The notes under the pieces were generated by a model. The model searched no databases. It saw only the letters and a list, made by a program, of their open reading frames with translations, and was not told the DNA's origin. Shown here piece by piece: positions 47,191-60,569 of a stretch of 64,000 nucleotides of DNA. Numbering within the stretch: the stretch's first letter is position 1; every line of letters starts with the position of its first letter. The stretch covers positions 89,984,888-90,048,887 of the forward strand of contig CM022948.1 of assembly GCA_012931725.1 (NCBI GenBank), read 5' to 3'. The DNA comes from Litsea cubeba. Taxonomy: Eukaryota; Streptophyta; Magnoliopsida; Laurales; Lauraceae. The position numbers were made by a program, and so were the translations under genes.

Positions 47191-49143
47191 ATGAGATGGC
47201 AAAGAAATTGGATTTATTAGAGATTAAATTTCACATGTCACTTTTCTTTTTTCTTTCCTTGGTTACATTTGGGAAGTCTTGGAAGCCTCGGGCACTCATT
47301 CTCTCTCAATAGTCAATACACTGAGTCGGACATGCTTTGCACACTAACCAAGACACTCATGTCCCTAATCAACTCAGGTACATCCAGGGACATTGGTGTG
47401 TGTCACTTTTACTGGGGTTAAATCCAATTCACTCTTACACGATCTAATAAAAGCAAAGGTGGGCCACACAAGGTCAACTATCATCAGCCACATCAGGTCA
47501 TTTCTCCTTTATCCAACCTTCTATCTTGCATTCACAGTGAAGTAGGCCCACACGCTGCACATTCAAGTGTCAAAAGTGGGCCCTCGTTTGGTTGGAGCTG
47601 ATCATTTCATGTCTAACAACCTGACATTACATCTTGAGTTTTTCTCATATGTCATAGACAGTTGAAATGTCTCTTCCCTGTCTCACCAAAAATAACTATA
47701 AAAGAAAGAAAATAAATAACTAAGTTGGCTATTAGTAAATCCACAGGGCTACCCAACTTCCTGTATGAATGAGGGAGGACCATCATGTTAAGTGAATTTT
47801 GATAGTTGTTGTGGGCATTTGGCATGGTGGGACCCTATTTGAAAAGCTCCAATAAAACCTAGGGTGGATCTCATGTAAACAGTAAAATAATGGTTCTGAT
47901 TGAATTATTTTTCTTCACTTACATGACATTTAGAATTCTATAAGGAACAAGTGTTTATTAAATGGAAAATTTTACCTGCAAGCTGATTTGCATATGGTTC
48001 ATATGACCCATGTTGGGCTTGGGCCATATAAAGGCCTACGTTTCTAATGCCGAGCCAGGTCTGAATCTGAATATGCCTCAACCCTGCCCAACCCGCGCAT
48101 GAGTAGGATTGGGCCGAGCTTCGAGCTTTCTATCACTTAATTCAAGCTCGGCTAAAATATTAAATATGCCCAAAATTTAGGTTCATGCTCAAGTCTCAAC
48201 CCAAATAATAAAACTTTTAAGGCCCAAACCCGGACCAAAGTGATTCCAATAGGGCCCATGACTCAGTGTTTGTTGAGAGAGAGAGAGAGGTGTTGAAACT
48301 GTCCTCATCAATATGGTAACTGTTACTATTAAAACCATTTGATTATAGCCGTTATCTAAGAGCATGGTCCCAAATCAGAAAGTGAGGATCTTTGATCATT
48401 GAGATTTTGAGGATGTATATGGGCTCCATCTTTGGACGTGATTCAATCTGCCAAAATCATCTTTCTTCCAACATTCTCACTGAAAATGGCTAAAATGCAC
48501 TTACAAGCCAAGCATCAATTTAGGAAGATGGGGCCCACTTTTCGAGATGCTTACTCATTACATTTGAGAGGGGCCACTATCTCCTCCAATTTGGCTTTTA
48601 ATGAGAATTTGAAGCATCAGGTTGTATCTTACCTACCAAACTAGGTGACCTTAAATTGTATTTTAATCAATCTTTATAACAAAAGCACTAAATCAAGGAT
48701 TCCTTGTAAATGTAGTTATGAATTGACTGTAGTAGTGTTGGGACTTTTTAAATACAAGAGGGTTTTGGGTGTTTAAAGAGGTTCCATTTATGACCGTAAA
48801 TGAAAAGGGAAGTTTCTCTTTTTACCATGTATTTAGGGGTTGCTTATTTTCACCCATTTATATATAAAATCTATAACATTAACATATATGTATGTTTATT
48901 TGCGCTCATTTATTCATCGTAAAAAAAATTTTGTATAAAAATGGTGTGTAACTGAAGTCATTTTTATATGAAAACTTTCAAAATTGAAAAAAGATGTAAA
49001 ATTATTATACACTTATTTAAGAATGCACTGATATGACTTCTGCCTAAGACAAGTTGTAGTATCAATCCTTTCGCCATCTTTAATTTTCCTTGTCTCCTTT
49101 GAGCCCCAAGAAATTTTATTAACCCATTAAACCACATACCATT
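47191..49143. other. Intergenic stretch with no recognised gene
   Basis: AT-rich sequence with short frames only. A GA microsatellite lies at about 48276-48289, and a diverged relative of the MITE-like repeat at 32301/34321 may occupy about 48835-49010. Confidence 0.55.
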
Positions 49144-49152
49144 TTGTTTTAA

Positions 49153-50030
49153 GGGATTTTTATGGGAAATTTAATGCTAAACATGGATTAGACGGATTTA
49201 TTAACAAAATACATAAAAACCTCCGATTGATGGTTCATACATTTTTAGACTAATTTGCCCCCCTAACAATATCGTTAGCCTAATGTTAAAACCTATGATC
49301 CCTTATTTTTTCTCTCTCTTTTTCATTCTCTTCTTTGCATTCGTTGCAATGGATGCCACCATTCCATTCGACCTCGGAAGAAATACGGGCTTGAATAATA
49401 GTATAAAGAAGGAGGATGAATTTGCATATGCATCAAGTCTTATTCTTGTGTCATGTCTCAAATTAGCAGATGCATCCAATCTATTAGCCTGGTTTCGTTA
49501 GTAAGAGAAAATGAGGGAACGTCAATATCCAAAATCTGGGTCGTTCCATTCCTTCTTCTTTCTATTTAATTCATCATTCTTCTTTATAGGCATGAACTTC
49601 TGGTTAAGAATGATTGAAAATATTTAAATCAAGACTAACATGTGTTATATATAGTACTTGTGTAAACTACATTCTCTATTAGATACCTGCCTTGGAAAAG
49701 AGGTCCTAATGATATCGTTCGGTGGTGAGCCAGATGAGGCCCTTGCCCTAACGATGTCGCAAGGAAAGATGTGTCGCGGTCGCACGGAAGCAAGGAGGAG
49801 ATGCCCTAACTATTTCGCAAGAGAAGAATACCCTAACGATTATGCATGGAAGGGCGATTCCGCAAGGAAGAAATAACGATGTTGCATAGAGGAAGAGAGG
49901 TTTTATGTATTTTAAACGAGAGGCAAGATTGTCTTTTTATTGTGTATGAACCCCTAATTCGATTTTTCCATACATTTCTTAATAAAGTTGTCTAATCCAT
50001 ATTTAGCATAAATCCTTTCTTAAAAATCTC
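49153..50030. mobile_element. Mutator-like non-autonomous element (MULE-MITE)
   Basis: The ends are inverted repeats of about 80-90 bp: left GGGATTTTTATGGGAAATTT and, inverted on the right, GAGATTTTTAAGAAAGGATT, followed by AATGCTAAACATGGATTAGA or its near match, and further inward GGTTCATAC. Flanking 9-bp repeats TTGTTTTAA (49144-49152) and TTGCTTTAA (50031-50039) differ at one base; 9 bp is typical of Mutator. The interior has short degenerate repeats (CCCTAACGAT...TCGCAAGGAAG, about 49745-49875) and no transposase. Confidence 0.8.
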
Positions 50031-50039
50031 TTGCTTTAA

Positions 50040-51279
50040 ACATTCATAATTTGTGAGGTAAATGAAGGTTTTACATTTGTAATTTGAACCGTTCAACTTA
50101 ATTTATTCATAAGAACATGATACTTTCAAATAAAGATAGTGTTGTGTTTCACATCTGTAAATTTTCTATATGTAAAACTACAAGTGCAAATTTTGCACAA
50201 TAAATTTATTTTCTTATGCACAAGAAGACAAATGACCCCTTAGCAATCTTTTATTGGATATCTAAATTTATTATGGAAGTGATCTTTCGATAGTTAGCTA
50301 GATTCTGAAGCCATGTTTTGTATGTCATTTTTCTTTTCTTTTCTTTTCTTGGGTAGTTCTTTTTAAAAGAAAATCACAAAGAAATTAAAATAGTCAACAG
50401 GTATATCTGCAAAAGATTTCCATTGTAGGTCTACTTAGCTCAGAAAAATAGCTTTTATGTCAGGGTTCTATTACTGTTAAAAACTAGCCCTTGCATCAAA
50501 TTTACCAAAACAATGAAAAATGAATTAATCTTCAGCTAATTAAAAATAATATAATAAATATAACACTGTTAAAACTATTTTTGTATTTTCCATTTTTTAT
50601 TTTTTTTAATTTTTGTATTAATATTATTTTTATACCAATAATTATTCAAGAATACTGCACAATTATTGGGAAGATTATACATGTTCTAAGAAATTATCTC
50701 AAAGTTTTCATGATATTTCCAAATATTTGAAATTTCAAAAACATTGCCGACATTTGAACACTCCCATAGTCCCACAAGAGGAGTTTGGTAGCAACCTTAC
50801 CCAATCAATGTCCACCACACCCAAGAGGGGTTCACCAATCAATCGTTTTCTGGGGCCCACCTGCATGGACAATTATGCAAAATCACATTACCTACCCAAA
50901 CCTAACCGTTAGGACTCGTGACATGAGAACAAACGGTCAAATCAAAGTGTTGGCCCCATCTATAGTGCAGTTGTTTTTGTATGGTTGGGGGCCTTTGGCT
51001 TTGTGGTCCCAATGGTTGCTTGTTTCCCGACCACTTGCCACCATTGTCCCACTCTATGCATAGTTGAAAGAGGAAATCTTAGATTTCTAATTGGAATCTT
51101 CAAGGAATTGTTTGTTTGACTGCATGAATTTGGAATTCTTATTGTCAAAGAATTAGAAGGGAAGTTTTTGAAACTCTCCAGTGGGCACCACCAAGCACCA
51201 CAAATTTAAGATTCATCATCTTTAAATTTAATAGTTTTAGAAGACAATTTTTTTTTTTTAAGATTCTAATCCAATAATG
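50040..51279. other. Intergenic stretch with no recognised gene
   Basis: AT-rich; contains the five-base target copy TAATG at 51275-51279, immediately left of the copia element. Confidence 0.6.
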
Positions 51280-51601
51280 TGTTGTGCGCGTGTATGCGGA
51301 AACGTGAATCAGCGATCGAACTAATAATTAAACCACACAAGACAAACAATCACACACAAGAGAATTACGTGGTTCGGCAATCTTGCCTACGTCCACGGGA
51401 AAGAAAACTCGACTCTCCTTTAGGTTCACTCTTCTCTCTATCTGTCTGTCTATCTCATGGGTTACACATTACATCATATATATAATGTTCTCTTTCTTAT
51501 TCCCTAAGAAACCTTATCTTAGTCAATAAGAAAGTCCCGGTACAATTACCATAATACCCATGTCCATGAACCCAATTGGTCTGGACCTACTAAGCCCAAC
51601 A
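51280..51601 (-). repeat. 3' LTR of copia element 1
   Basis: 322 bp, TGTTG...CAACA. It carries a TATA-like ATTATATATATGATG (minus strand) about 100 bp from its right edge, the likely promoter core. It lacks 2 bp in the TCTATCTC run compared with the other LTR. Confidence 0.96.
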
Positions 51602-51645
51602 ATCTCCCCCTCCAGACCATGGGGAAGACGTCTCTGAACCCCTTA

Positions 51646-54600
51646 CTAGGAGTCCAGTCCTGCCAACTCTGAACACAGCTCCAGCTTTCCCTTAGACACG
51701 ACCTTAGTCATCATGTCAGAGGGATTCTTGTCAGTGTGAATCTTTTCCAGCTTCATGAGATTCTTCTCGATGACCTCACGAATCCAATGATATCTCACAT
51801 CAACGTGCTTTGTGCGGGCATGGTATGTAGCATTTTTGTTAAGATCTATAGCACTCTGACTATCACAGTAGACTACATACTCTCCTTGTTTCAAATCCAG
51901 TTCTTTAAAGAAATTCCTTAACCAAATCATCTCCTTTTCTGCTTCATTAGCAGCTATGTATTCTGCTTCGGTTGTAGACAATGCTGTACACTTCTGCAAC
52001 TTAGACTGCCAGGAAATAGCTCCCCCTGCAAAAGTAAATAAGTACCCAGAAGTAGACAACCGGCGATCAAGATCGCCTGCAAAATCAGCATTTGTAAAGC
52101 CTTCAAGTACTGGTTTTAAGCCTCCGAAACACAAGCAGAAATTTGATGTACCTCTTAAATATCTGAAGATCCACTTCACTGCTTCCCAATGCTCTTTCCC
52201 AGGGTTAGAAAGAAATCTACTCACTACACCCACTGCATGAGCAATGTCTGGCCATGTACACACCATGGCATACATAAGACTCCCAACTGCTGAGGAGTAT
52301 GGAACAGACATCATCCGTTCCTTTTCTGTATCTGTAGTAGGACATAACCTCTTACTGAGCTTGAATTGACTGGCTAAAGGCATGCTAACTGGCTTAGCAT
52401 CTATCATGTTGAATCTCGCTAGCACCCGTTCAACATATTTCTCCTGTGACAACCACAGCTTCTTGTCGTTCCTGTCACGACGTATTTGCATTCCCAGAAT
52501 TTGTCGTGCGGGACCCAAGTCTTTCATGTCAAAAGTTTTTGACATATCCTTTTTTAATCTGCCAATCATGTCACTATCTTGTCCAACTATCAACATATCA
52601 TCTACATATAAAAGAAGGATGATAAATTTGCCATTACCAAATTTACGAACATAAACGCAGTGATCTGCAACTGTCCTCCGGTACCCATGACTCATCATGA
52701 ATGAATCAAACTTCTTGTACCACTGTCTCGGCGCTTGTTTCAGCCCATAGAGACTCTTTTTCAACCTGCAAACCAGCTGTTCTTTTCCTTCTACCTCAAA
52801 CCCCTCCGGCTGAGTCATGTAGATCTCTTCTTACCGTGAAGAAAAGCAGTCTTCACATCCATCTGTTCAAGTTCAAGGTCCATGCTGGCAACTAGACCCA
52901 AGATAACTCTGATAGAAGTCATCTTTACAACTGGAGAGAAGATTTCATCGAAGTCAAGACCCTTCGTCTGCGCAAAGCCTTTAACCACTAGCCGTGCTTT
53001 GTGCTTTATCAGTTTTCCACTGTCATCTATCTTCACCTTGAACACCCATTTGTTCTTCAGAACCTTATTGCCTTTTGGGAGTTCCACCAGCTCATAAGTA
53101 TTGTTCTTTTTCAAAGAACTCATCTCATCCTGCATAGCCTTCATCCACTCATCTTTATCTTCATGAGTTTTTGCTTCTGGGTAGCTCTCTAGCTCCCCCT
53201 CATCAGTAAGCAAAATATAATCTGATGCAGGATATCTTGTTGATGGTTGACGCTCTCGAGTAGACCTCCTAGGAGGTTCCGTGGTTTCTGACTGAGGAGA
53301 CTGCTCCCCCTGCTCAACACCCTGTTCATCTGGCAACCCCTGCGCCTCTTCACGATCTAAATCGTTTTGTCCACCTTCTCCACCTGTAGTCTGCACTAGA
53401 GAAGGAGTCGGTGTGAGATCAACCACTCCATCAACAACTTCTTTAGACTTTTTAGTCTTTTCAATATCTCCAAAGAACTGATCTTCATGAAACACCACAT
53501 CCCTACTTCTGATAATTTTTCTTTTCTCTGGGATCCATAACCTGTAGCCAAACTCGGCTCCACCACAGCCAAGAAAAATGCAACACACTGCCTTATCATT
53601 CAGCTTTGAACGCTGTTCCTTTGGTACATGTGCAAAAGCCTTGTACCCAAATACCTTCAAATGAGAATAAGAAACATTTTTACCTGTCCATACTCTGTCC
53701 GGAAGATCAAAATCCAAAGGAACTGAGGGAGACCTGTTAATCAGGTAAACGGCAGTCAGAATAGCTTCACCCCAAAATGGCTTGGGTAGCTGTGCCACTC
53801 TAATCATGCATCTCATCTTTTCAAGAATAGTACGGTTCATTCTTTCGGCTACACCATTGTGCTGTGGAGTACCAGGAACTGTTCTTTCATGTCGAATACC
53901 ATGCTTTGAGCAATAGCCTTTAAACTGGTTGGATGTGTACTCACCACCATTATCTGTGCGGAGACACTTCAAGAGCTTTCCTGTTTATCTTTCAACCATT
54001 ACATGAAACTGCTGAAATACTTGGAACACCTGATCCTTCGATTTCAATGCATAAACCCAGACTTTCCTGGATGCATCATCAATAAATGTGACAAAAAGCT
54101 TATTGCCACCCAATGACTCCACCTCCATGGGACCACAAACATCAGAATATACCAAATCCAACACATTAGATTTTATCGTTAATGTTTGAGAAAAAGAAAT
54201 CCTATGCTGTTTACCAAATAAACAATAACCACAAGGGTCAAGGGATGTACCTTTGGAGTAGTTAATCAGATCTTTTTTTGCCAATAACTGCAGTCCTTTC
54301 TCACTCATATGTCCAAGTCTCTTGTGCCACAGATTTGGAGAGGATCTGTCTTCAACAGTATTCAACACACCTTTGAATAGCTTTACATGTGTTTTGTACA
54401 GCGTGTTACACGCCTTCCCTCTCGCAAAAATAAGAGACCATTTAGTGAGTTTCCACCTGCCATTTCCGAAGTAACTTTCATAACCTGCACGGTCCAATGA
54501 AGTCCCGGAAATCAGATTTAACCGCAGATCAGGAATATGTTGCACATCTTTCAGCATCATTGTGCAACCAATATTGGTTTGAATGCAGACATCACCGATC

Positions 54601-55631
54601 CCAATAATATTTGAATGACTTGTGTTGCCCATCTTCACAGTGCCAAAGTCCCCTGCTTTGTACGTCGTGAACATCTCCTTAGAAGGAGTAGCATGGTAAG
54701 ATGCTGCTGTGTCAATAACCCACTCAACCTGATTATCTGCAACACTCAAACACTCTTCAACTTCACTGGTAAGAATCACTACTTCATTATCCAAAGTAGC
54801 AGTAGTGTTAGTGTCATTCTTCTGCTCATTGTTGGTTTCTTTCTTTTCCTTCAAGGCAAAGCAATTCTTTCTAATGTGACCCTCCTTGCCACAATGAAAG
54901 CATTTTCCAGACTTTTTCTTAGTCTGTGATTCCTTGCCACCTCTGGACATGCCACGACCCCCCTTTGGTCCCCTACTCTTACGACCCCCCTTTGGTCCCC
55001 TACTCTTACTCCTCCCTCTATTCTCAGTAACAAAGGCCTGTGCATTATCTGTCCCTGCAGTTTTCCTTCTTGTTTCTTCATTTAACAAGCTGCTTGTAAC
55101 CTGACTCATTGATAACACACCATCTGGAGTAGAGTTGCTCACGGAAACAACCAATGTCTCCCATGTATCTGGTAAAGAACTTAGAAGAAATAAAGCTTGC
55201 ATCTCATCATCAAGGACCATCTTCATTGTAGCCAGTTCATTCACAATGCATTGAAAATCATTTATGTGATCTTCAATTTTACCACCCTCCTTGAATTTCA
55301 TGTTTACAAGCTTTCTAATCAGAAAAGTTTTGTTTACGACGGTTTTCTTCTCATATCTTTCTTCTAACTTCATCCAAAGGGTTCTCGCATTGATTTCATT
55401 AGACACGTGATGAAATATACTGTTATCCACCCACTGTCTGATGTGACCAATGGTCTTTTTATGCATCTTTTTCCAATCTGGATCAGACATATCTTTTGGT
55501 CGAGCACTATCCCCCTCAATGGGATCATAGAGGTCTTTGCAATAGAGTATATCCTCCATCTTAGGTTTCCAAATCAACCAATTGGTATGGTTGAGTTTGA
55601 TTATGGTAGTGTTCACAGTGTTGTTCTCCAT
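51646..55631 (-). pseudogene. Copia gag-pol polyprotein, two inactivating lesions
   Basis: The start is the ATG at 55631 (MENNTVNTT). Domains in order: copia gag (TNWLIWKPKMEDILYCKDLY...), zinc knuckle CFHCGKEGHIRKNC, protease with the active-site variant IDTAASYHATPS, GAG-pre-integrase LWHKRLGHMSEKG, integrase core (YSDVCGPME, LRTDNGGEYTS, TPQHNGVAERMNRT), reverse transcriptase (WVFKVKIDDSG, LLYVDDMLIVG) and RNase H (CALSTTEAEYIAANEAEKEM). A stop codon TAA at 53987-53985 interrupts the integrase in an otherwise unchanged frame. A small deletion near 52815-52835 shifts the frame in the reverse transcriptase. All other catalytic motifs appear intact. Confidence 0.95.
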
Positions 55632-56645
55632 CTTAATTAAATAAATCAAGAAATATAAACAACTGTCACTAACCTCAATTTCTGCACCAATCTGTAGATC
55701 TCGTCACCACGAGCACGCTGGAAGAAACGGATCTGAAATCCGACTCTGGATGGCTCCGATATCGCAAAAATAGTTTTATGCGCTCCGATTGGTCAAACTT
55801 TCTTGTTGACCGTCAAACTGCCAATCTTCTTCCACAATTACGTAGATCTGCTCGCAACGAATCTGTAGGCGCAAACGGATCTCCGATCTGACACCGGATG
55901 ATCAAGTTATTGACGAAACAATTCTCAGCCGTCAATCTGGTCAAACCATTGTTGACCAGAACAGTTTGCTGACGTGGCGCTGACGTCAGCAGAATCTGGA
56001 GTGGGCTTCCTGTTCACGGGTCAGGCGGAACTGACCCAGAACCTGACCTGACCTGACCTGGTCTTGTTGTGGGCTTAAAGCACTGGGCTTCCTGCAGACG
56101 GGTCAGGTCAACCTGACCCGAGCCCAACCCGGACTTGGTCCTTCTTCCTCTTCCAAACAGAACTGGGTTCTGTTTCCTTTATGGTTTTGTAACCAGAGAG
56201 CGATGAAGGTTGCTTTGCTTCTTCCCTCTTCCTCTCCGGCAATCGTGCAACGACGGAAACGGCACGGCGGCAGCGGACTCCGGCGACGGCACGGCAGCGG
56301 CGGACTCCGGCGAAGAGCGAGCAGCAGCAGCGGCGGCACGGCGACAGCAAAATCAAGATCGAAATCTGATGACAGCAGAATCTCCGTGGCCCAGTGATGA
56401 TCAATGATCAAAATCACCGAAACCCAATCCCTCAGGCTTCTGTTTCAGAAACTCATATTCGTGTGACTAAAAAAAAGATCAGAAAAAAAAAAAAAACGAT
56501 CTCTCTCCAATCTTCTTTGATCGTGTGGCCCAGCAGTGATCGGAACTGATCTCTACCTGTTTCTGCAACGTGCAGAAATCCAGATCAATTCCTTGATCCG
56601 ATCCGTTGATCACAACGCGGCACAATCCAATCCTAGTAAACTCTA
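55632..56645 (-). other. Long GC-rich leader of copia element 1
   Basis: About 1 kb separates the primer site from gag. It contains a CGGCGGCAGCGGACTCCGGCG-type run (about 56260-56340) and many GACCTGACC/GGGTCAGG repeats (about 56015-56130). The overlapping frames in this run are low-complexity Arg/Ala/Ser and not credible genes. Such a leader could hold packaging signals. Confidence 0.7.
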
Positions 56646-56658
56646 GGCTATGATACCA
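56646..56658 (-). other. Primer-binding site (initiator Met-tRNA type)
   Basis: The minus strand reads TGGTATCATAGCC, one base from the usual TGGTATCAGAGCC, two bases after the 5' LTR. This primes minus-strand DNA synthesis in copia elements. Confidence 0.88.
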
Positions 56659-56660
56659 CT

Positions 56661-56984
56661 TGGTGTGCGTGTGTATGCGGAAACGTGAATCAGCGATCGA
56701 ACGAATAATTAAACCACACAAGACAAACAATCACACACAAGAGAATTACGTGGTTCGGCAATCTTGCCTACGTCCACGGGAAAGAAAACTCGACTCTCCT
56801 TTAGGTTCACTCTTCTCTCTATCTGTCTGTCTATCTCTCATGGGTTACACATTACATCATATATATAATGTTCTCTTTCTTATTCCCTAAGAAACCTTAT
56901 CTTAGTCAATAAGAAAGTCCCGGTACAATTACCATAATACCCATGTCCATGAACCCAATTGGTCTGGACCTACTAAGCCCAACA
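56661..56984 (-). repeat. 5' LTR of copia element 1
   Basis: 324 bp, TGGTG...CAACA, about 99% identical to 51280-51601. The primer-binding site lies two bases inside the element from its inner edge. Confidence 0.96.
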
Positions 56985-56989
56985 TAATG

Positions 56990-59900
56990 AGTTATCTTTT
57001 AGATGACTATCAAATTTAGACTTGTGGAGTACGAAAAGTAGGGGAGGATAGTTTCAAAACCACTTTCTCCGGTCATGCCCAAGGGAATTTTTGCAGAGCA
57101 TATATCCAAAGTATTAAATAAATAAGGCATGTGATTTTGAAATTCTCAATTAGGATTTTAGATTTAAGGGAAAGTTTAAGAAGCCAGATTAATTCAAATT
57201 ATGGAATTTCACCTTTTTGAAGTATGAAATTTCACTTGTCAAGTAGAGACCTTCATGACTTTCAAGTAATGCTTTTCCATCAAAAAGTGTAAAAATTGAA
57301 GGAGTAGGTCATCAAATTATTTTATTTTCCTATCCATGGAAAATGACTAGTCATCCATCACCTTTGTAGATTTAGGGTTTATTTTGCAAGTCTTAATTGT
57401 TTGAAATAAAGCTGAGTCAAATGGATATGTTTTAAATAGAGTGGTTTGGTTCAACCCTTTTTACAAATAGTTTGTTTGGTATTCGACTGAATAAAAAAAA
57501 GTAAATTTGTCACAATGTAATCATTAAAGTAGTACATAAAGATTTGTCAAGAAATAAAAGTAGTACAAGTAAACCTGCATATGGAAAATTTTAATAAAAA
57601 AGAAAAAAAAATCTGATTGCTTGGACATTCATATCTATGTGAAAAAAGTTACTAAAAAAAATAAAAATCTCTTATCACGTGCTTGTGTAGGCACGCCACG
57701 TATCTTAACATAGCTAGTCACCTTATTTGACAATGAGCAGCGGAGTGAACCTTACACTTTATAGAGTGGGCTCACCCTTCATTAATGCATTTATTTATTT
57801 GTTTGCTATATATATATATATAAGGGATTCAAACACACAAACTCTTCACTCAATCACCCATGTCCCGACAAGCTTAGCTGCAATTTGGGACACCCTTGAC
57901 TAATACATTAATCTTACTCTTAAATAATACACATATAGGTTGCCCAGTAGTCTAAAGCACTCAAATATATAGATTCAGTTTTAAGTCAAAGTCAAATAGA
58001 GAAAAGAAGATTGAAGACTTACAAAACAACACCTTAGTCTTAGGAAAGTGATGGTCCTTATCTACGCCTGAAGCTCAGTCGTTTCCAAATGACAGCTTTC
58101 ATGAGTTCCCTGCTTCTTTTATATTACTTTATTAGAACCCATTTTGAATTCATAGGAATTGAGTACCAAGCAAACTGGCCCTTCAGACTCTTTTAGTCAT
58201 TCTATATCCATTGTCATTCTTTCCCCCAACCATTTTCATTCTCCTACAACAAGCTTATATGCAGTCTAGCTTTATGGGACTCACATTTGATCAGTGCAAG
58301 TGCTCTCACATTCATTAAATATTTAAGAAATTTATGGTTAAAATACCACGAAACTTTAAGACTATTAAATCAAGGGCTAGTATGATTTGACACGGCTGAT
58401 AATTTTGTTGACCCCGGGCCCGTTTGGTAACTTGACTAGTAAAGTCAAGTAAAGTTAAGTCATCATAAACATCACATCAAAAGCACTTTTTCTCAAAACT
58501 CCCTCTAACTTTTCCAACAAAAAGTTAAAAAGTAACCACATTTATTAACTAAAAGACAAAAAAACTCCATTTTCTATACCAAAAGTCAACAATAATCCAT
58601 CCAAAATAACTAAAAATAAAATACCATCATAACCCACTACATATTTTATTCATCTATTAGGAGACCTTTCCACGTACTCCACCAACATTAGTATGCATAG
58701 GTGTTCCCACAAGCTCGACTACATGTGATAAGCATGAAGTCTACTCATAGGAGAACATAACCCGTTAAAAATATTTGCTAGCCAAAACATCAATTTGGTG
58801 ACATATCGTGTGCTAATGGTCTCTGTCTACTAACAATAACTGGAGAAGTTTTTTTTTTTTAAAAAAAAAAAATTTTTTTTTAAAAAAGAGAAGAGTTGGT
58901 GGATCAGCTGCCATAATTTTTTTTATTTTTTATAATATTTTTAGTCAACCGATCCAAGACAATGATTTTGAGCCATCCATTTTTTCTACTATTTTTAACA
59001 TTTATCTTGAACTCAAGGATCAATGACTAAAAAAATGTCTTATGGATGTATGTTTTTGCATATGATCAAATGTCTTATGATGTTGTATTTTAAGGGGTTT
59101 TCTCTCTTCTTTTAATACCACCTTCTCTTACCTTTAAAACAAAAAAAAAAAAAAGAAAAAAATCTACTGGCCCCTCTTATAGTTTATTTGGTCATTGGAC
59201 CCATCAACACACAACATGTGACCGAGTGGATCCCTTCACATACGCATACACATTCACCCCCTTGAATTGATATTGGTACGATATTGGTTGCGATTAATTT
59301 GCATGATATGTAAATTGCAATTATTAATTATAGATCTACAACATAAAATTAAGAGCTAGATTTGATGACCTATGTACATGTTTATTCATGTAATATTGCA
59401 GATAGAAACAGAACCTTTTTGTTTAAGTGTATAGCATTTCTTTCAAATCAGAAGGATTATGGGGAGTTAATGGGTGACCTAATTAAAGGTAAACTTGACA
59501 GTGGGTTACAGATAAAAACAAAACTTTTCGTTTAAGTGTATAGTATTTATTTTATATCAAGAGATTAAGGGTCAGCCCATATCAAATTCGACTCGACCCA
59601 TGCCAGACATGGGCCAAGGTGGGTATGAGTCTGGTGGATATTAGAATACCTCAACCTGGCGGTTCCAAACCCAAACAGTTGCCACTTGCCATGCCTGCCT
59701 GCAGTAACTTGGCTGCATTAACTATCAAACAGTTACATTAACTATCAAACAGAAATCTTGTATGCAATTAACTTTATAGAAGCCTACTTGCTTACGTATA
59801 ACAACATCTATAATCTATAATGTTTTCCTGGACTCATAATTCTAACTGTGTCCATCACTACAACCTTTCACATAAGTGGAGAACACCACATAAATGGAAT

Positions 59901-60569
59901 TGGGTGTGTAAAGTCTGAATAGTCCTCAAGGCTGAGATTGGGCATAATTCAATGAGTTCAATCAATAACTACTAACATTAAAATTATAAACAAGAATAGG
60001 AAAGTTCCTAATGATAGAATTAACTTGGAACCTAAGTTTTGAAGGTATAAAAAAACAGTGTGAACTAGTAGAGCAGTGGGGCCTTGGTGCGATCATGTGG
60101 GACCGCCAACGTAGGGGTGCGTATCGTGTAACATGGATATGGTTTAAGTTGGTTCCAACTGCTGATCAATTATTGTTGTGTGATTCTTGTTAAGTAGTTA
60201 GTTTTCCGCACCTCTAGCGCCTAAGCATTTTGGGTGTGTTGGTTAGCAATTTCAGACGGTATCAAAGTCAACACGTCCTGGGTTTGAATACGCCCCGGAC
60301 AAAAAAGGCCCCATGCAGGCGTGTGCTTCGCGTTCGGGTGGGCCGGACCCGCCTGATGGGGGCGTTAAGTAGCCTAGCTGGGCATTTGGGTGTAATAGTT
60401 AGCTAGATAATTCTAATTTAAGTCCCCCACAGTTTTGAGGAAGATGATGATACTTCACTTTATGTGTAAAATCCGTGCCCAGCCATGTCCTTTCACTTTT
60501 CATGTGTAAAATCCGCGTCCCCTAGGTCCATGGCGTGTCCTTATAATATCCATGCCATATCTGGCATGA
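56990..60569. other. Intergenic region between the two copia elements
   Basis: No gene recognised. Visible: a half MITE end with GAATTCATAGGAATTGAGTACCAAGCAAACTGG-like sequence (about 58145-58185), GGGCCCGTTTGGTAA (58417-58431) resembling a hAT-type terminus, an A/T homopolymer palindrome (about 58850-58885) and a GC-rich patch at 60060-60370. In that patch GGTATCAAAGTC and TGGGTTTGAATACGCC resemble a primer site and a B box, but no partner structure was found. Confidence 0.5.

Larger units (their letters stand above)
51280..56984 (-). mobile_element. Complete young Ty1/copia retrotransposon (Tnt1/Tork-like)
   Basis: It has LTRs at both ends, a Met-tRNA primer site (TGGTATCATAGCC on the minus strand, 56646-56658), a polypurine tract (GGAGGGGGAGAT) next to the 3' LTR, and a perfect 5-bp target duplication TAATG at 51275-51279 and 56985-56989. 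The 5,705-bp element reads right to left with the copia order gag, protease, integrase, reverse transcriptase, RNase H. LTRs differ by about three or four substitutions and one 2-bp indel, so insertion was recent. The polyprotein is nevertheless broken at two places, so this copy cannot supply its own enzymes. Confidence 0.97.

Noticed and set aside
49283..49501. Short frame with a hydrophobic, signal-peptide-like start
   Set aside because: It lies inside a Mutator-like element next to its left TIR and shows no mature-peptide family.
56203..56407. Arg/Ala/Ser-rich frames in the copia leader
   Set aside because: They are low-complexity translations of a CGG-rich run, present in several frames.
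60080..60130. GGTGCGATCAT, resembling 5S rRNA or a Cassandra-type LTR
   Set aside because: The match ends after about 11 bases; the rest of the 5S internal promoter is absent.
60245..60300. Primer-site-like GGTATCAAAGTC and B-box-like TGGGTTTGAATACGCC
   Set aside because: No LTR pair, A box or target duplication could be found around them.
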